A stretch of DNA of 64,000 bases from Streptomyces atroolivaceus (lineage in GTDB: Bacteria > Actinomycetota > Actinomycetes > Streptomycetales > Streptomycetaceae): positions 62,001 to 126,000 of the forward strand of contig NZ_JNXG01000011.1 in assembly GCF_000717025.1 (NCBI RefSeq), read 5' to 3'. Made by a program: the position numbers and the translations under genes. This document shows positions 1 through 8,304 of the stretch, piece after piece (within the stretch, counting starts at the first letter, position 1; every line of letters begins with the position of its first letter). The notes beneath the pieces were generated by a model. That model was not told the origin of the DNA. It did not search any database and saw only the letters and a program-made list of their open reading frames with translations.

Positions 1-674
1 TCACCGAGACCGCGCAGCAGCACACGCTGGACGTCCTGGCCCGCACCCCCCTCGCCACCGCACTCGTGGACGGAGTCGCCGCCGTGCGGGAACGGGTCGC
101 CACCGGGCTCGCGGCCGAGCCGCGGCTGCCCGCCACAGGCATCGACGTGGTCGCCGTGCGCGTCGTCGCGATCCGCCCCGAGGCGGAGGTCGAGCGCGCC
201 CTGCGCACACCGGCCAGGGAGCAGATCCAGCAGGAGGCCGACCGGTCGGTGTACGAGCGCCGGGCCGTCGCGGTCGAGCGGGAGCGCACCATCGCCGAGA
301 ACGAGCTCGCCAGCAAGATCGAGCTCGCGCGCCGCGAGGAGCAACTGGTCGACCAGCGCGGCACCAACGCCCGCCGTGAGGCCGAGGAGCAGTCGGCGGC
401 CGACGGAGTGCGCGCGGCTGCGGAGGCAGCCCGCACCGTACGCCTGGCCCGCGCCGAGGCGGAGGCCGCACGTGACATCGGGGCCGCCCGTGCCGAGGCG
501 CAGGCGGCCTGGCTGCAGGCGCACGCGGACGTCGACCCGGGGACGCTGCACGCCCTGGCCGCGACGCGGCTGGCCGAGAACCTGCCCCGCATCGACAGCC
601 TCACCCTCTCTCCCGACGTACTGACGGGTCTGCTCGCCAGGCTCGGCAGGCCGGAGCCGGAGGCCCGGGCGTGA
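1..674 (+). CDS. SPFH/band-7 family protein, 3' part (start lies before the window)
   Basis: The frame opening at base 3 stays open to the TGA at 672-674, so this is the C-terminal part of a longer protein (about 223 residues visible). A short alpha/beta stretch (TGIDVVAVRVVAIRP) is followed by a long Ala/Arg/Glu-rich helix of about 100 residues, a likely coiled coil, and a short tail. That order matches the end of SPFH (stomatin/prohibitin/band 7) proteins, which form membrane-associated oligomers; the N-terminal membrane anchor and most of the SPFH fold would lie upstream. The stop overlaps the GTG of the next gene (GTGA), so the two are probably translationally coupled. The family call is inference from the remaining portion. 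Confidence 0.6.
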   Translation, partial: TETAQQHTLDVLARTPLATALVDGVAAVRERVATGLAAEPRLPATGIDVVAVRVVAIRPEAEVERALRTPAREQIQQEADRSVYERRAVAVERERTIAENELASKIELARREEQLVDQRGTNARREAEEQSAADGVRAAAEAARTVRLARAEAEAARDIGAARAEAQAAWLQAHADVDPGTLHALAATRLAENLPRIDSLTLSPDVLTGLLARLGRPEPEARA

Positions 675-1570
675 GCCTGGCCCCGCGGGCCGTACTGGTG
701 CACCGCACGACCGAGTACGAGGAGCTCCTGGCACGGCACGGCACACACGGGCAGGCCGCGTTCGTGCTCGCCGGACGCGGCCGGTCCATCGACGAGGTGG
801 CCGAGCGCCACCTGCGCAACGAGCGGGCGCTCACCGAGGTGGCCGCCGCCGTGCCGATGCGGTGGCGCCGGACCCGGGTGGAGCGGGCGGACCTGGACCG
901 CTTCCTGTTCGGGCCCGAGGACGTGGTCCTCGTGGTCGGGCAGGACGGACTGGTCGCCAACGCCGCGAAGTACCTGTCGGGCCAGCCCGTGGTGGGCATC
1001 GACACCGACCCTGGCCGCAACCCCGGGGTCCTCGTACGCCACCGGGCCGGTGACACGGCGGCGCTGTGCCGGGCCGCCGTGTCGTCCGGCGGCCGGACGG
1101 ACGCCCTCACGATGACCGAGGCCGTCGCCGACGACACGCAACGGCTCCTCGCCCTGAACGAGATCTACCTCGGACCGCCGGGCCATCAGACCGCCCGCTA
1201 CCGCATCGGCCCCGACGGCGTCCCGGCCGCCGGCGAGGCCCAGGCGTCCTCGGGCGTGCTCGTCGGCACCGGCACGGGATCCACCGGCTGGCTGCGCTCC
1301 CTCTGGCTCGAACGCGGCAGCCCCCTGCGGCTGCCGGGTCCCGCCGATCCGCGACTCGTCTGGTTCGTGCGCGAGGCCTGGCCCTCACCGGCCACCGGAA
1401 CCTCGATGGTCGCGGGTGAACTGGGACCCCGGGACGGCCTCAGGCTCACCGTCGAGTCGGACCGGATGGTGGTGTTCGGCGACGGTATGGAGTCCGACGC
1501 ACTGGAGTTGACATGGGGTCAGTCCGTCCGGCTGGGCATCTCGGAGACCACCCTCAATCTGGTGACGTGA
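671..1570 (+). CDS. NAD kinase-like (PpnK/DAGK superfamily) protein
   Basis: A 299-residue protein starting at the GTG that overlaps the previous stop. Two regions recall ATP-NAD kinases: VVGQDGLVANAAKYL near residue 95, where the usual GGDGT reads GQDGL, and SSGVLVGTGTGSTGW near residue 200, which resembles the second glycine-rich nucleotide-binding loop. NEIYLG near residue 163 fits the conserved NE of the family. The changed GGDGT motif means it may not be a true NAD kinase; a divergent sugar or lipid kinase-like protein is possible. Coupling to the SPFH gene suggests a shared function, but no role can be assigned. Confidence 0.65.
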   Translation: MSLAPRAVLVHRTTEYEELLARHGTHGQAAFVLAGRGRSIDEVAERHLRNERALTEVAAAVPMRWRRTRVERADLDRFLFGPEDVVLVVGQDGLVANAAKYLSGQPVVGIDTDPGRNPGVLVRHRAGDTAALCRAAVSSGGRTDALTMTEAVADDTQRLLALNEIYLGPPGHQTARYRIGPDGVPAAGEAQASSGVLVGTGTGSTGWLRSLWLERGSPLRLPGPADPRLVWFVREAWPSPATGTSMVAGELGPRDGLRLTVESDRMVVFGDGMESDALELTWGQSVRLGISETTLNLVT

Positions 1571-1635
1571 CCGGCGTGTGAGGATGACGGAGTCCCCGGG
1601 ACCCCGCACCGACCAGCTGGGAGCAGAGCAGCGAC

Positions 1636-2136
1636 ATGACCACCGACTCCGTGAACGTCCCGCCCCGCAACACCCGCCCGCCGCTGGCCCAGGCGTCCTT
1701 CGGCGTGGGTGTCGTCGTACAGGACGGGTAGGGCAGGATCCTGCTCGGCCGGCACCGCGGCGGCACCTGGGAGCTGCCCGGCGGCAAGATCGACCCGACC
1801 CACGAGTCGGTCGCCGCCGCCGCCGCCCGCGAGCTGCGCGAGGAGACGGGCCTGCGGGTGCCCGTGGACGCCGTGGACGTCTTCGCGATGGTGCACGACG
1901 TGGTGGGGGGCCTCAACAAGATCAGCATGGGCGCACTGGTGAGGGTGGAGTCCGCGGTGGCCGAGGTCACCGAACCCCACCTCATCAGCGCGTGGCGGTG
2001 GACCGATCCCGAGCGGCTGCCGAGCCCACTCTTCGACCCGTCGGCCCAGATCCTGGCCGCCTGGCGCCCGGACCTCGCCGTCGAGCACCCTGCCGCGCAC
2101 CACCTGCGGATCGCTCCACCCCGGAGGCCGTCCTAG
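1636..2136 (+). pseudogene. NUDIX hydrolase gene interrupted by an in-frame TAG
   Basis: From the ATG at 1636 one frame encodes a complete small NUDIX protein (about 166 residues) except for a TAG at 1729-1731, codon 32, just before [18 protein letters not shown]. The NUDIX box is visible as [10 protein letters not shown]...RELREETGL, with one residue more than the standard spacing between the glycine and the first glutamate. NUDIX enzymes hydrolyse nucleoside diphosphates linked to another moiety. The reading frame is otherwise intact and codon use is normal, so the stop is recent, a sequencing error, or occasionally read through. No well-placed start was found after the stop that would keep the beta-strand before the box. 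Confidence 0.8.
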
Positions 2137-2149
2137 AGGAATTAATTAT

Positions 2150-2186
2150 TTGCCTAGGCCTCATAGGCAGAGTTAGCGTCGACTCC
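2150..2186 (+). promoter_or_regulatory. Candidate leaderless promoter with small inverted repeat before the FBP gene
   Basis: TTGCCT (2150-2155) and TAGCGT (2174-2179) are spaced 18 bp and place a start point at about the ATG at 2187, which has no Shine-Dalgarno sequence. A 6-bp inverted repeat, TGCCTA (2151-2156) and TAGGCA (2164-2169), overlaps the -35 region and could be an operator. The surrounding 2138-2185 stretch is unusually AT-rich for this window. Confidence 0.4.
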
Positions 2187-2681
2187 ATGAGAGCCGTCAG
2201 TGAGCAGGACATCCGGGCATCGTTCGTCAATTGTTCCAAGGGAGAGGCGAAGCGCCTGCCGCTGCCCCGCGACCTCGAGGAGCGCCGGTGGGACGATCTG
2301 GACTTCCTGGGCTGGCGTGACCTGTCCGCTCCGGACCGGAGCTACATCGTCACCGAACTGCGCGGCGAACTCACCGGCATCACGCTCCGCTCCCCGTCCC
2401 AGCAGCGCGGCTTCCTGCACCGCAGCATGTGTTCGGTCTGCCTGACCACGCATCCCGGCAGCGGGGTGTCGCTGATGACCGCCCGCAAGCGCGGCCAGGC
2501 GGGCAGGGACGGCAACTCGGTGGGCATCTACCTCTGCACCGACCTCGACTGCTCACTGTACGTACGCGGCAGGAAGACCCCCGCCCCGGGCGGACGATTC
2601 GAGGAGTCACTGACCGTCGAGCAGCAGATCGAGCGGACCACGAACAAGCTCACCGCGTTCCTCGACCTGCTGTCCGCCTGA
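2187..2681 (+). CDS. FBP domain protein (EF-G-binding, FusB-like zinc protein)
   Basis: A 164-residue protein with the conserved Actinobacterial FBP layout: an N-terminal helical part (ASFVNCSKGEAKRLPLP), then a zinc-finger half with CSVC (Cys82, Cys85) and CTDLDC (Cys117, Cys122), and a helical end. FBP/FusB proteins bind elongation factor G and can free it from fusidic acid-stalled ribosomes; that role is known for staphylococcal members and only inferred here. ATG 2187 was chosen because homologous sequence starts there, although it has no ribosome binding site and is probably translated from a leaderless mRNA. It is followed by remnants of a transporter on the other strand. Confidence 0.85.
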   Translation: MRAVSEQDIRASFVNCSKGEAKRLPLPRDLEERRWDDLDFLGWRDLSAPDRSYIVTELRGELTGITLRSPSQQRGFLHRSMCSVCLTTHPGSGVSLMTARKRGQAGRDGNSVGIYLCTDLDCSLYVRGRKTPAPGGRFEESLTVEQQIERTTNKLTAFLDLLSA

Positions 2682-2726
2682 CCGGAGGCCGGGCCGACGG
2701 CCCGGCGGCGCGGGAGCCGAAGCGCG

Positions 2727-3247
2727 TCACGTCCGTTCCGTGAGCCGGCGGCTCCTCGACACCGACCGGTGAGGCGTCGCCAGGACGACCGCGCTCGCGG
2801 CCATGCCGCCGGCGAGCGCCCACACCGGCATCGCGCCCGGGGAGTCGGCGCCGAAGAAGGTGAGCCCCAGGACAACGGCGAAGGCCGCTCCCGAGTTCAC
2901 GCCCGACAGAGCTGTTTCGGCCAGTGGGTGGCGGCCTGGAGGAGACAGCCGGCCGCGCCGAGGCCGATGCCCACGAGCAGGGCGGCGAGCGTGCGCGGAA
3001 GGCGTACGTCCATGACGGCCGGCCGGATCTGCGCGTCGGCGCGGGCGGCGGGGTCACCGAGAAGGAAGTCCCAGGCGCGGCCCACAGGGCTCTCACCGGT
3101 ACCGATGACGAGGGAGAGCAGCACAAGGACCGCGAGAGGAAGCGGAAGTCCCGTGGCGGGCCGGAGGGTTGAGCACCCCCGGTGCGGGGGACCTTCGGAT
3201 GGGCGGGATCCGGCTGTTCTCGGCCGACCCCCTTGCGCTATCGGCAT
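2727..3247 (-). pseudogene. Siderophore ABC permease (FecCD family), frameshifted and truncated
   Basis: The first part, read leftward, encodes the N-terminal membrane helix and the segment up to AALLVGIGLGAAGCLLQAATH, typical of FecCD permeases. At about 2915 the frame shifts: the expected continuation LAETALSGVNSGAAFAVV resumes in another frame and runs about 55 more residues to a TGA at 2727-2729. Roughly half of a normal 340-residue permease remains, so the protein cannot be functional. Missing bases fit loss of about 7 nt where related proteins have N-P-L. The true start is unclear; the first ATG (3247) overlaps the iron box. The gene is divergent from the dhb operon and shares its iron-regulated promoter. 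Confidence 0.75.
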
Positions 3248-3265
3248 AAGGTTAGCCTAACCTAA
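3247..3265. promoter_or_regulatory. Iron box (DmdR1/IdeR/DtxR-type operator)
   Basis: TAAGGTTAGCCTAACCTAA matches 17 of 19 positions of the actinobacterial iron-box consensus TTAGGTTAGGCTAACCTAA and is an almost perfect palindrome. It lies between the divergent permease remnant and the siderophore genes. DmdR1/IdeR with Fe2+ represses at such sites, so both arms should be induced by iron starvation. Confidence 0.92.
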
Positions 3266-3405
3266 TTACACTCGTCCGGTTCCGGCGGGTCATGGGCCCA
3301 CCTATGCCCTGAAGTGGCGCGCTGTGTACCGCTTCTCTCCGATGCAGGCTTCGGAGAGCGCCTTGCCGGAACAGGATTCACCGAAGTAAACGGAGATCCC
3401 AGGCC

Positions 3406-3702
3406 ATGGCGCCGTATTCGTCCCCCTACCCCCGCGGCATCGCACGCCCCGCTGTGTCGGCAGCCCTGCTCACACTCTGCGCTCCCGCCTTCAGCGCATG
3501 CGGGTCGTCCGGGGACGACGCCGAAGCCGGCGGCACGGGCGCCGCGGTGACGTCCCAGGTCACGGAAGCCACGGGGACGCAGGTGAAGATGCCTGCGGCC
3601 CCGAAGCGCAGGGTCGCGCCGACGGTGGTCACCCTCGGCGGCACCAAGGACCGGCCCGCCGTCTCGGTGCTCGACGGCATCCGGAAGGCCGTGGTCAAGT
3701 GA
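3406..3702 (+). pseudogene. Siderophore-binding lipoprotein (FecB type) with large internal deletion
   Basis: A 98-residue frame starts with a lipoprotein signal ([14 protein letters not shown]; lipobox FSAC at about residue 29) and then shows the first strand of a FecB-type binding protein, [24 protein letters not shown]. Family members are about 330 residues; here the sequence jumps directly to a short C-terminal helix ([13 protein letters not shown]). The simplest reading is an in-frame deletion of about 230 codons that left signal, start and end. It may still be exported but cannot bind a siderophore. Its TGA overlaps the GTG of dhbA, so translation of this remnant may still drive dhbA by coupling, which could explain why the frame is kept open. 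Confidence 0.7.
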
Positions 3703-4487
3703 GCCTCGATCAGGAACTCGCCGGCCGGACCGCCCTGGTGACGGGAGCGGGCCGCGGCATCGGTGAGGCGGTCGTCCACGCCCTCGCCGGACGTGGTGCC
3801 GCCGTCCTCGCCACCGACCTGGCCGAGGAGGGAATCGCCGCGCTGGAGAAGACGTACGCCGGCCTGGTGACCGCACGTCTCCTCGACGTCACGGACTCCA
3901 CGGCCGTGGAGGAACTCGTCGCCGAGGCGGAGCACACGCTCGGCCCGCTGGACATCGCGGTCAACGTGGCCGGCATCCTGCGTGGTTCGCCGGTCGCGGA
4001 CCTGAAGGACGAGGAGTGGGCGGCCACGTTCGCCGTGAACACCCACGGCGTGTTCCACGTGTCGCGCTCCGTCTCCCGGCGGATGACCGAACGGGGCTCG
4101 GGCAGCATCGTCACCGTGGCCTCCAACGCCGCGGGCATCCCCCGCACGAACATGGCGGCGTACGCGGCGTCCAAGGCCGCCGCCGTGATGTTCACCAAGT
4201 GCCTCGGCCTCGAAGTGGCGTCCAGGGGCGTCCGGTGCAACACCGTCTCCCCCGGCTCGACCCTGACCGACATGCAACGCGGCATGTGGGCGGTGGGGGA
4301 CGAGGAGGCCGCTGCCCGCCGCGTCGTCGAGGGCGACCCCGCGACGTACCGCACCGGCATCCCGCTCGGCCGGATCGCGGACCCGTCCGACATCGCCGAC
4401 GCGGTCGCCTTCCTGGTGTCCGACCGCGCCCGCCACATCACCATGCACGACCTGTACGTCGACGGCGGGGCCACCCTGCGCGCCTGA
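3699..4487 (+). CDS. dhbA: 2,3-dihydro-2,3-dihydroxybenzoate dehydrogenase
   Basis: A 262-residue short-chain dehydrogenase with the NAD-binding [11 protein letters not shown] near residue 15, the NVAGIL strand, the catalytic Ser region near residue 140 and the YAASK catalytic pair near residue 155. Context identifies the substrate: it sits with isochorismate synthase, isochorismatase and DHB-AMP ligase, so it performs the last step to 2,3-dihydroxybenzoate (EntA/DhbA role). The GTG start at 3699 overlaps the stop of the lipoprotein remnant (GTGA). Expression is expected from the iron-box promoter about 430 bp upstream. Confidence 0.9.
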   Translation: MSLDQELAGRTALVTGAGRGIGEAVVHALAGRGAAVLATDLAEEGIAALEKTYAGLVTARLLDVTDSTAVEELVAEAEHTLGPLDIAVNVAGILRGSPVADLKDEEWAATFAVNTHGVFHVSRSVSRRMTERGSGSIVTVASNAAGIPRTNMAAYAASKAAAVMFTKCLGLEVASRGVRCNTVSPGSTLTDMQRGMWAVGDEEAAARRVVEGDPATYRTGIPLGRIADPSDIADAVAFLVSDRARHITMHDLYVDGGATLRA

Positions 4488-4545
4488 ACCCCCGCCCGCC
4501 CCGTCGTCCTGCCGACGCCCGAGCCTTCCCCACCGGAGACCACCC

Positions 4546-5745
4546 ATGTCCGCATCTCTGCGTGTCCCCGCCGCCCCTCCCCCGCTCGACTCCCCCGGTG
4601 CGGCGACCGCCCTGCTGGAGGCCTACCGGCCCGGTACCGACCGCTTCCTCGCCACACCCCGGCACACCCTGCTCGGCTCCGGCACCAGGGCGCTGGTCCC
4701 GCACGCCTCACGCCCTCTGGCACCGCGGGTGCAGGAGGTCCTGGACGCCGCCCGGCGTGCGGGCGACCCCGCCCCGGTCGTGGTGGGCTCCGTACCGTTC
4801 GCGCCCGACGGCGTGGCGTGCCTGGCCGTCCCGGAAACCGTGCGGTGGGCGACCGCTCTGCGCGCGGACCCGCTCATCGCCCTGCACGGCCCTGCCGTGG
4901 ATCACGGTGACGAGTGGCGGATACGTGAGGTGCCCAGCGCCGAGGAGTACGCGGAGGCCGTCGCCGCCGCCGTGAGGCGGATGCGCGCCGGTGAGTTCGA
5001 CAAGGTCGTCCTCGCCCGCACGCTGGAACTGACCTCGGCACGTGACCTCGACCTGCCGGCCATGCTGAGCCGACTGGCACGGCGTGACCCGGACGGTTAC
5101 ACCTTCGCCGTCCCCAGCGGGCCCGGCCGCACGCTCGTGGGTGCGAGTCCCGAACTCCTGGTGACCCGGCGGGGGACCCGGCTCGTCGCCAACCCCCTTG
5201 CGGGATCCGCCCAGCGCAGCGGCGACCTGGCGGAGGACGTCCGCAGGGCGGCCGCGCTCCTGGACTCGCCGAAGGACCTCCACGAGCACGCGGTCGTGGT
5301 CGACGCCATCCGCGAGGCGCTCGCGCCGTTCTGTGTACGCCTGGACGTGCCTGAACGCCCCACCCTCGTACGGACCGCCGCCATGTGGCACCTTTCGACG
5401 ACCCTGACCGGGGAACTGCGCGACCCCTCGTCCACCGCCCTGGACCTGGCGTCGGCCCTGCACCCCACCCCGGCGGTCTGCGGCACCCCGACCGACGTGG
5501 CCCGCCAGGTCATCGCGGACTCCGAGCCCTTCGACCGCGGTGCGTACACCGGCATGGTCGGCTGGCAGAACGCGGACGGCGACGGCGACTGGGTGGTGAC
5601 CATCCGCTGCGCCGAGGCGGAGGGCCGCACCCTGCGGCTGTTCGCCGGCGCGGGTGTGGTGGCGGAGTCGTCTCCGGCAGCCGAGACGGCGGAGACCGGC
5701 GCCAAGTTCCGGACCTTCCTGAGTGCCGTGGGAGCCGCCCTGTGA
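4546..5745 (+). CDS. dhbC: Isochorismate synthase
   Basis: A 399-residue chorismate-utilising enzyme. The C-terminal half shows the conserved pieces of the family: [55 protein letters not shown], the [10 protein letters not shown] stretch and CGTPTDVA. It converts chorismate to isochorismate, the entry step to 2,3-dihydroxybenzoate. ATG 4546 has a GGAG about eight bases upstream. The stop overlaps the GTG of dhbE, indicating one transcript and coupled translation. All active-site regions seem intact, in contrast with the transport genes and NRPS of this locus. Confidence 0.93.
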   Translation: MSASLRVPAAPPPLDSPGAATALLEAYRPGTDRFLATPRHTLLGSGTRALVPHASRPLAPRVQEVLDAARRAGDPAPVVVGSVPFAPDGVACLAVPETVRWATALRADPLIALHGPAVDHGDEWRIREVPSAEEYAEAVAAAVRRMRAGEFDKVVLARTLELTSARDLDLPAMLSRLARRDPDGYTFAVPSGPGRTLVGASPELLVTRRGTRLVANPLAGSAQRSGDLAEDVRRAAALLDSPKDLHEHAVVVDAIREALAPFCVRLDVPERPTLVRTAAMWHLSTTLTGELRDPSSTALDLASALHPTPAVCGTPTDVARQVIADSEPFDRGAYTGMVGWQNADGDGDWVVTIRCAEAEGRTLRLFAGAGVVAESSPAAETAETGAKFRTFLSAVGAAL

Positions 5746-7391
5746 ACACCCCTCGGACAGCTGACGCGCCCACCTGGCCTGCCGAGTTCGCCGAGCGCTA
5801 CCGTGCGGCGGGCCACTGGCGCGGGGAGACCTTCGGCGGTGTGCTGCGTGAACGTGCCACCGCCCATCCCGACCGCGTCGCGATCGTCGATCCCGCCCCC
5901 GTGCGCCGCGAGTGGACCTACGGGGAACTGGACGAGCGGGCCTCGCGGCTGGCCGCCGGGTTCGCGGCGCGCGGCATCTCCCCGGGCGACCGTGTCGTCG
6001 TCCAGCTCCCCAACATCGCCGAGTTCACCGAAGTCGTCTTCGCGCTCTTCCGGATCGGCGCACTGCCCGTGTACGCGCTCCCCGCGCACCGGGAGACGGA
6101 GATCGCCTACTTCTGCTCCTTCACCGAGGCCGTCGCGTATGTGATCCCGGACCGGCATGCCGGCTTCGACCACCTCGCGCTCGCGTCGAAGGTCAAGGAA
6201 CGCACACCGAGCCTGAGGCACGTGTTCGTGGTCGGCTCGCCGGGCGAGCACACCGCCCTGTCCGAGGTGCCCTGCGAGCCCACGGCCCCCGCGTACGAGC
6301 CCGAGCCGCACGACCTGGCGTTCCTCCAGCTGTCGGGCGGCACGACGGGCGTGCCCAAGCTCATCCCCCGTACGCACGACGACTACATCTACTCGCTGCG
6401 GGGATCCAACGAGATCTGCGGCGTCGACGGCGACACCCGCTTCCTCGTCCTGCTCCCCGCCGCGCACAACTTCCCGATGAGCTCGCCCGGCTGGCTCGGG
6501 GCGCTGTACGCCGGGGGGACCGTGGTCCTGTGCCCCAGCCCCGATCCGGCGACGGCGTTCCCCCTCGTGGAACGCGAACGCGTCACGATGACCGGGATGG
6601 TGCCCCCGCTCGCCCTGGTGTGGACGGAGGCCGCACCCGGCTCCGTGCACGACCTGTCGAGCCTGGAGCTGATCCTCGTCGGCGGGGCGAAGTACAGCGA
6701 GGCTGCGGCCCGCCGCCTGGAACCCGCGCTGGGGTGCCGGCTCATGCAGGTCTTCGGCATGGCCGAGGGACTCGTCAACTACACGCGCCTGGACGACGAT
6801 CACGAGACCGTGGTCACCACCCAGGGCCTGCCGATCTCGGAGGACGACGAGATCCGTGTCGTCGACGACGCGGACGAGGAGGTACCCGAGGGGAGCTTCG
6901 GGCACCTGCTGACCCGCGGCCCGTACACGATCCGCGGCTACTGGCGCGCCCCCGAGCACAACGGCAAGGCCTTCACCGAGGACGGCTTCTACCGCACCGG
7001 CGACATCGTGCGCCGCACCCCGACGGGCCATCTGATCGTCGAGGGTCGTGCCAAGGACCAGATCAACCGGGGTGGTGAGAAGGTCGCCCCGGAGGAGATC
7101 GAGAACATCATCCTCGGCCATCCGTCGGTGCACGACGTGTCCGTCGTGGGAGTGGCCGACGAGTACCTGGGTGAGCGCACCCTGGCCTACGTCATCCTGC
7201 GCGAGGGGGCCGAGCCGCTGAAAGCACTGGCGGTCAAACGCCTCGTACGTGAACGCGGTGTGGCCGCGTACAAGATTCCCGACCTCGTCGAATTCGTCGA
7301 GGCGTTCCCGCAGACCGGAATCGGCAAGGTCAGCAAGAAGGGGCTGCGCTCCGACTCGTCCCGCGGCCGCACCGGATCAGCTCAGCCCTGA
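5742..7391 (+). CDS. dhbE: 2,3-dihydroxybenzoate-AMP ligase
   Basis: A 549-residue stand-alone adenylating enzyme (EntE/DhbE). Visible motifs are the phosphate loop [16 protein letters not shown] near residue 195, [10 protein letters not shown], the YRTGD region, [13 protein letters not shown] near residue 435 and the C-terminal lysine segment [11 protein letters not shown]. It activates DHB as the acyl-adenylate and loads it onto the aryl carrier protein encoded at 8077-8304. The GTG start overlaps the dhbC stop (GTGA). Sequence and length are normal for the family, so the starter-unit half of the pathway appears functional. Confidence 0.94.
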   Translation: MNTPRTADAPTWPAEFAERYRAAGHWRGETFGGVLRERATAHPDRVAIVDPAPVRREWTYGELDERASRLAAGFAARGISPGDRVVVQLPNIAEFTEVVFALFRIGALPVYALPAHRETEIAYFCSFTEAVAYVIPDRHAGFDHLALASKVKERTPSLRHVFVVGSPGEHTALSEVPCEPTAPAYEPEPHDLAFLQLSGGTTGVPKLIPRTHDDYIYSLRGSNEICGVDGDTRFLVLLPAAHNFPMSSPGWLGALYAGGTVVLCPSPDPATAFPLVERERVTMTGMVPPLALVWTEAAPGSVHDLSSLELILVGGAKYSEAAARRLEPALGCRLMQVFGMAEGLVNYTRLDDDHETVVTTQGLPISEDDEIRVVDDADEEVPEGSFGHLLTRGPYTIRGYWRAPEHNGKAFTEDGFYRTGDIVRRTPTGHLIVEGRAKDQINRGGEKVAPEEIENIILGHPSVHDVSVVGVADEYLGERTLAYVILREGAEPLKALAVKRLVRERGVAAYKIPDLVEFVEAFPQTGIGKVSKKGLRSDSSRGRTGSAQP

Positions 7392-7438
7392 GATCAGTAC
7401 CGAGTTCCGCCCAGAGCGGTACCGAAAGGTTCCACCCC

Positions 7439-8071
7439 ATGGCTCTTCCCGCCATCCCTTCCTACGCCCTGCCGACCGAAGCCGAACTGCCCGCGAACCG
7501 TGTGGACTGGATTGTGGACCCCGCGCGGGCCGTGCTGCTGGTCCACGACCTGCAGAACCACTTCCTCGGCGCCTTCCCTCCCGGTGAGCAGCCGCTCACC
7601 GGCATGCTCGCCAACACGTCCCGCGTCATCGAGGAGTACCGCCGCCTCGGCGTGCCCGTCGTCTACTCGGTGCAGCGCGGCGGCCAGACAGCGGAGGAAC
7701 GCGGCCTCCAGCTGGACTTCTGGGGTCCCGGCGCCGCCGACGACCCGGAGGCGCTGGCGATCCCCGAGGCCGTGGCGCCCGCGGACGGCGACACCGTCCT
7801 GACCAAGTGGAAGTACAGCGCGTTCGTGCGCACCGAACTCGATTCCCTGCTGCGCGAGTCCGGCCGCGACCAGTTGGTGATCACCGGCGTGTACGCGCAC
7901 ATCGGGGTGCTCATGAGCGCCTGTGACGCGTGGATGCGTGACATCCAGGCCTTCGTCGTCGCCGACGCCGTGGCGGACTTCTCCCGCGAGGACCACGACA
8001 TGGCGCTGCGCTGGGCCGCGGGCCGCTGTGCGGTCGTCACCTCGACCGACGCGCTCCTGAAGGAGGTCTGA
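7439..8071 (+). CDS. dhbB: Isochorismatase (stand-alone, without carrier domain)
   Basis: A 210-residue isochorismatase-fold hydrolase with the catalytic Asp strand LLVHDLQNHF, the lysine segment TKWKYSAF and ITGVYAHIGVLMSACDAW. It cleaves isochorismate to 2,3-dihydro-2,3-dihydroxybenzoate plus pyruvate. EntB and DhbB usually carry the aryl carrier protein as a C-terminal domain; here the protein ends before it and the carrier is a separate gene 5 bp downstream. An AAGGAGG inside the end of this gene (8060-8066) serves that gene. Confidence 0.93.
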   Translation: MALPAIPSYALPTEAELPANRVDWIVDPARAVLLVHDLQNHFLGAFPPGEQPLTGMLANTSRVIEEYRRLGVPVVYSVQRGGQTAEERGLQLDFWGPGAADDPEALAIPEAVAPADGDTVLTKWKYSAFVRTELDSLLRESGRDQLVITGVYAHIGVLMSACDAWMRDIQAFVVADAVADFSREDHDMALRWAAGRCAVVTSTDALLKEV

Positions 8072-8076
8072 ACACC

Positions 8077-8304
8077 GTGGCGCTCACCCTTGGACTGATC
8101 CGCCACGACGTCGCCGACGCCCTCGGTGAGGTACCCGCGGACATCCCCCTCGACGAGAACCTCCTGGACCACGGGCTGGACTCGGTACGCGTCATGGCGC
8201 TGCTGGGACGCAGGCGCCGGGACCAGGGGGTCGAGGCGGACTTCGCGGATCTCGCCGAGCAGCCCGCCACCGACGTATGGGTGCCGCTGCTGGAGGCCTC
8301 ATGA
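8077..8304 (+). CDS. Aryl carrier protein
   Basis: A 75-residue carrier protein with the phosphopantetheine site in LLDHGLDSVRVMAL (Ser of GLDS near residue 36). It should carry 2,3-dihydroxybenzoate from DhbE to the condensation domain of the following NRPS. In EntB-type systems this domain is fused to isochorismatase. GTG 8077 is preceded by AAGGAGG at 8060-8066; the stop overlaps the ATG of the NRPS gene (ATGA). Confidence 0.88.
   Translation: MALTLGLIRHDVADALGEVPADIPLDENLLDHGLDSVRVMALLGRRRRDQGVEADFADLAEQPATDVWVPLLEAS

Noticed and set aside
5097..7133. 678-codon open frame antisense to dhbC and dhbE
   Set aside because: High-GC shadow of real genes; Arg/Gly/Val-rich composition, no domain, while the opposite strand has complete enzyme motifs.
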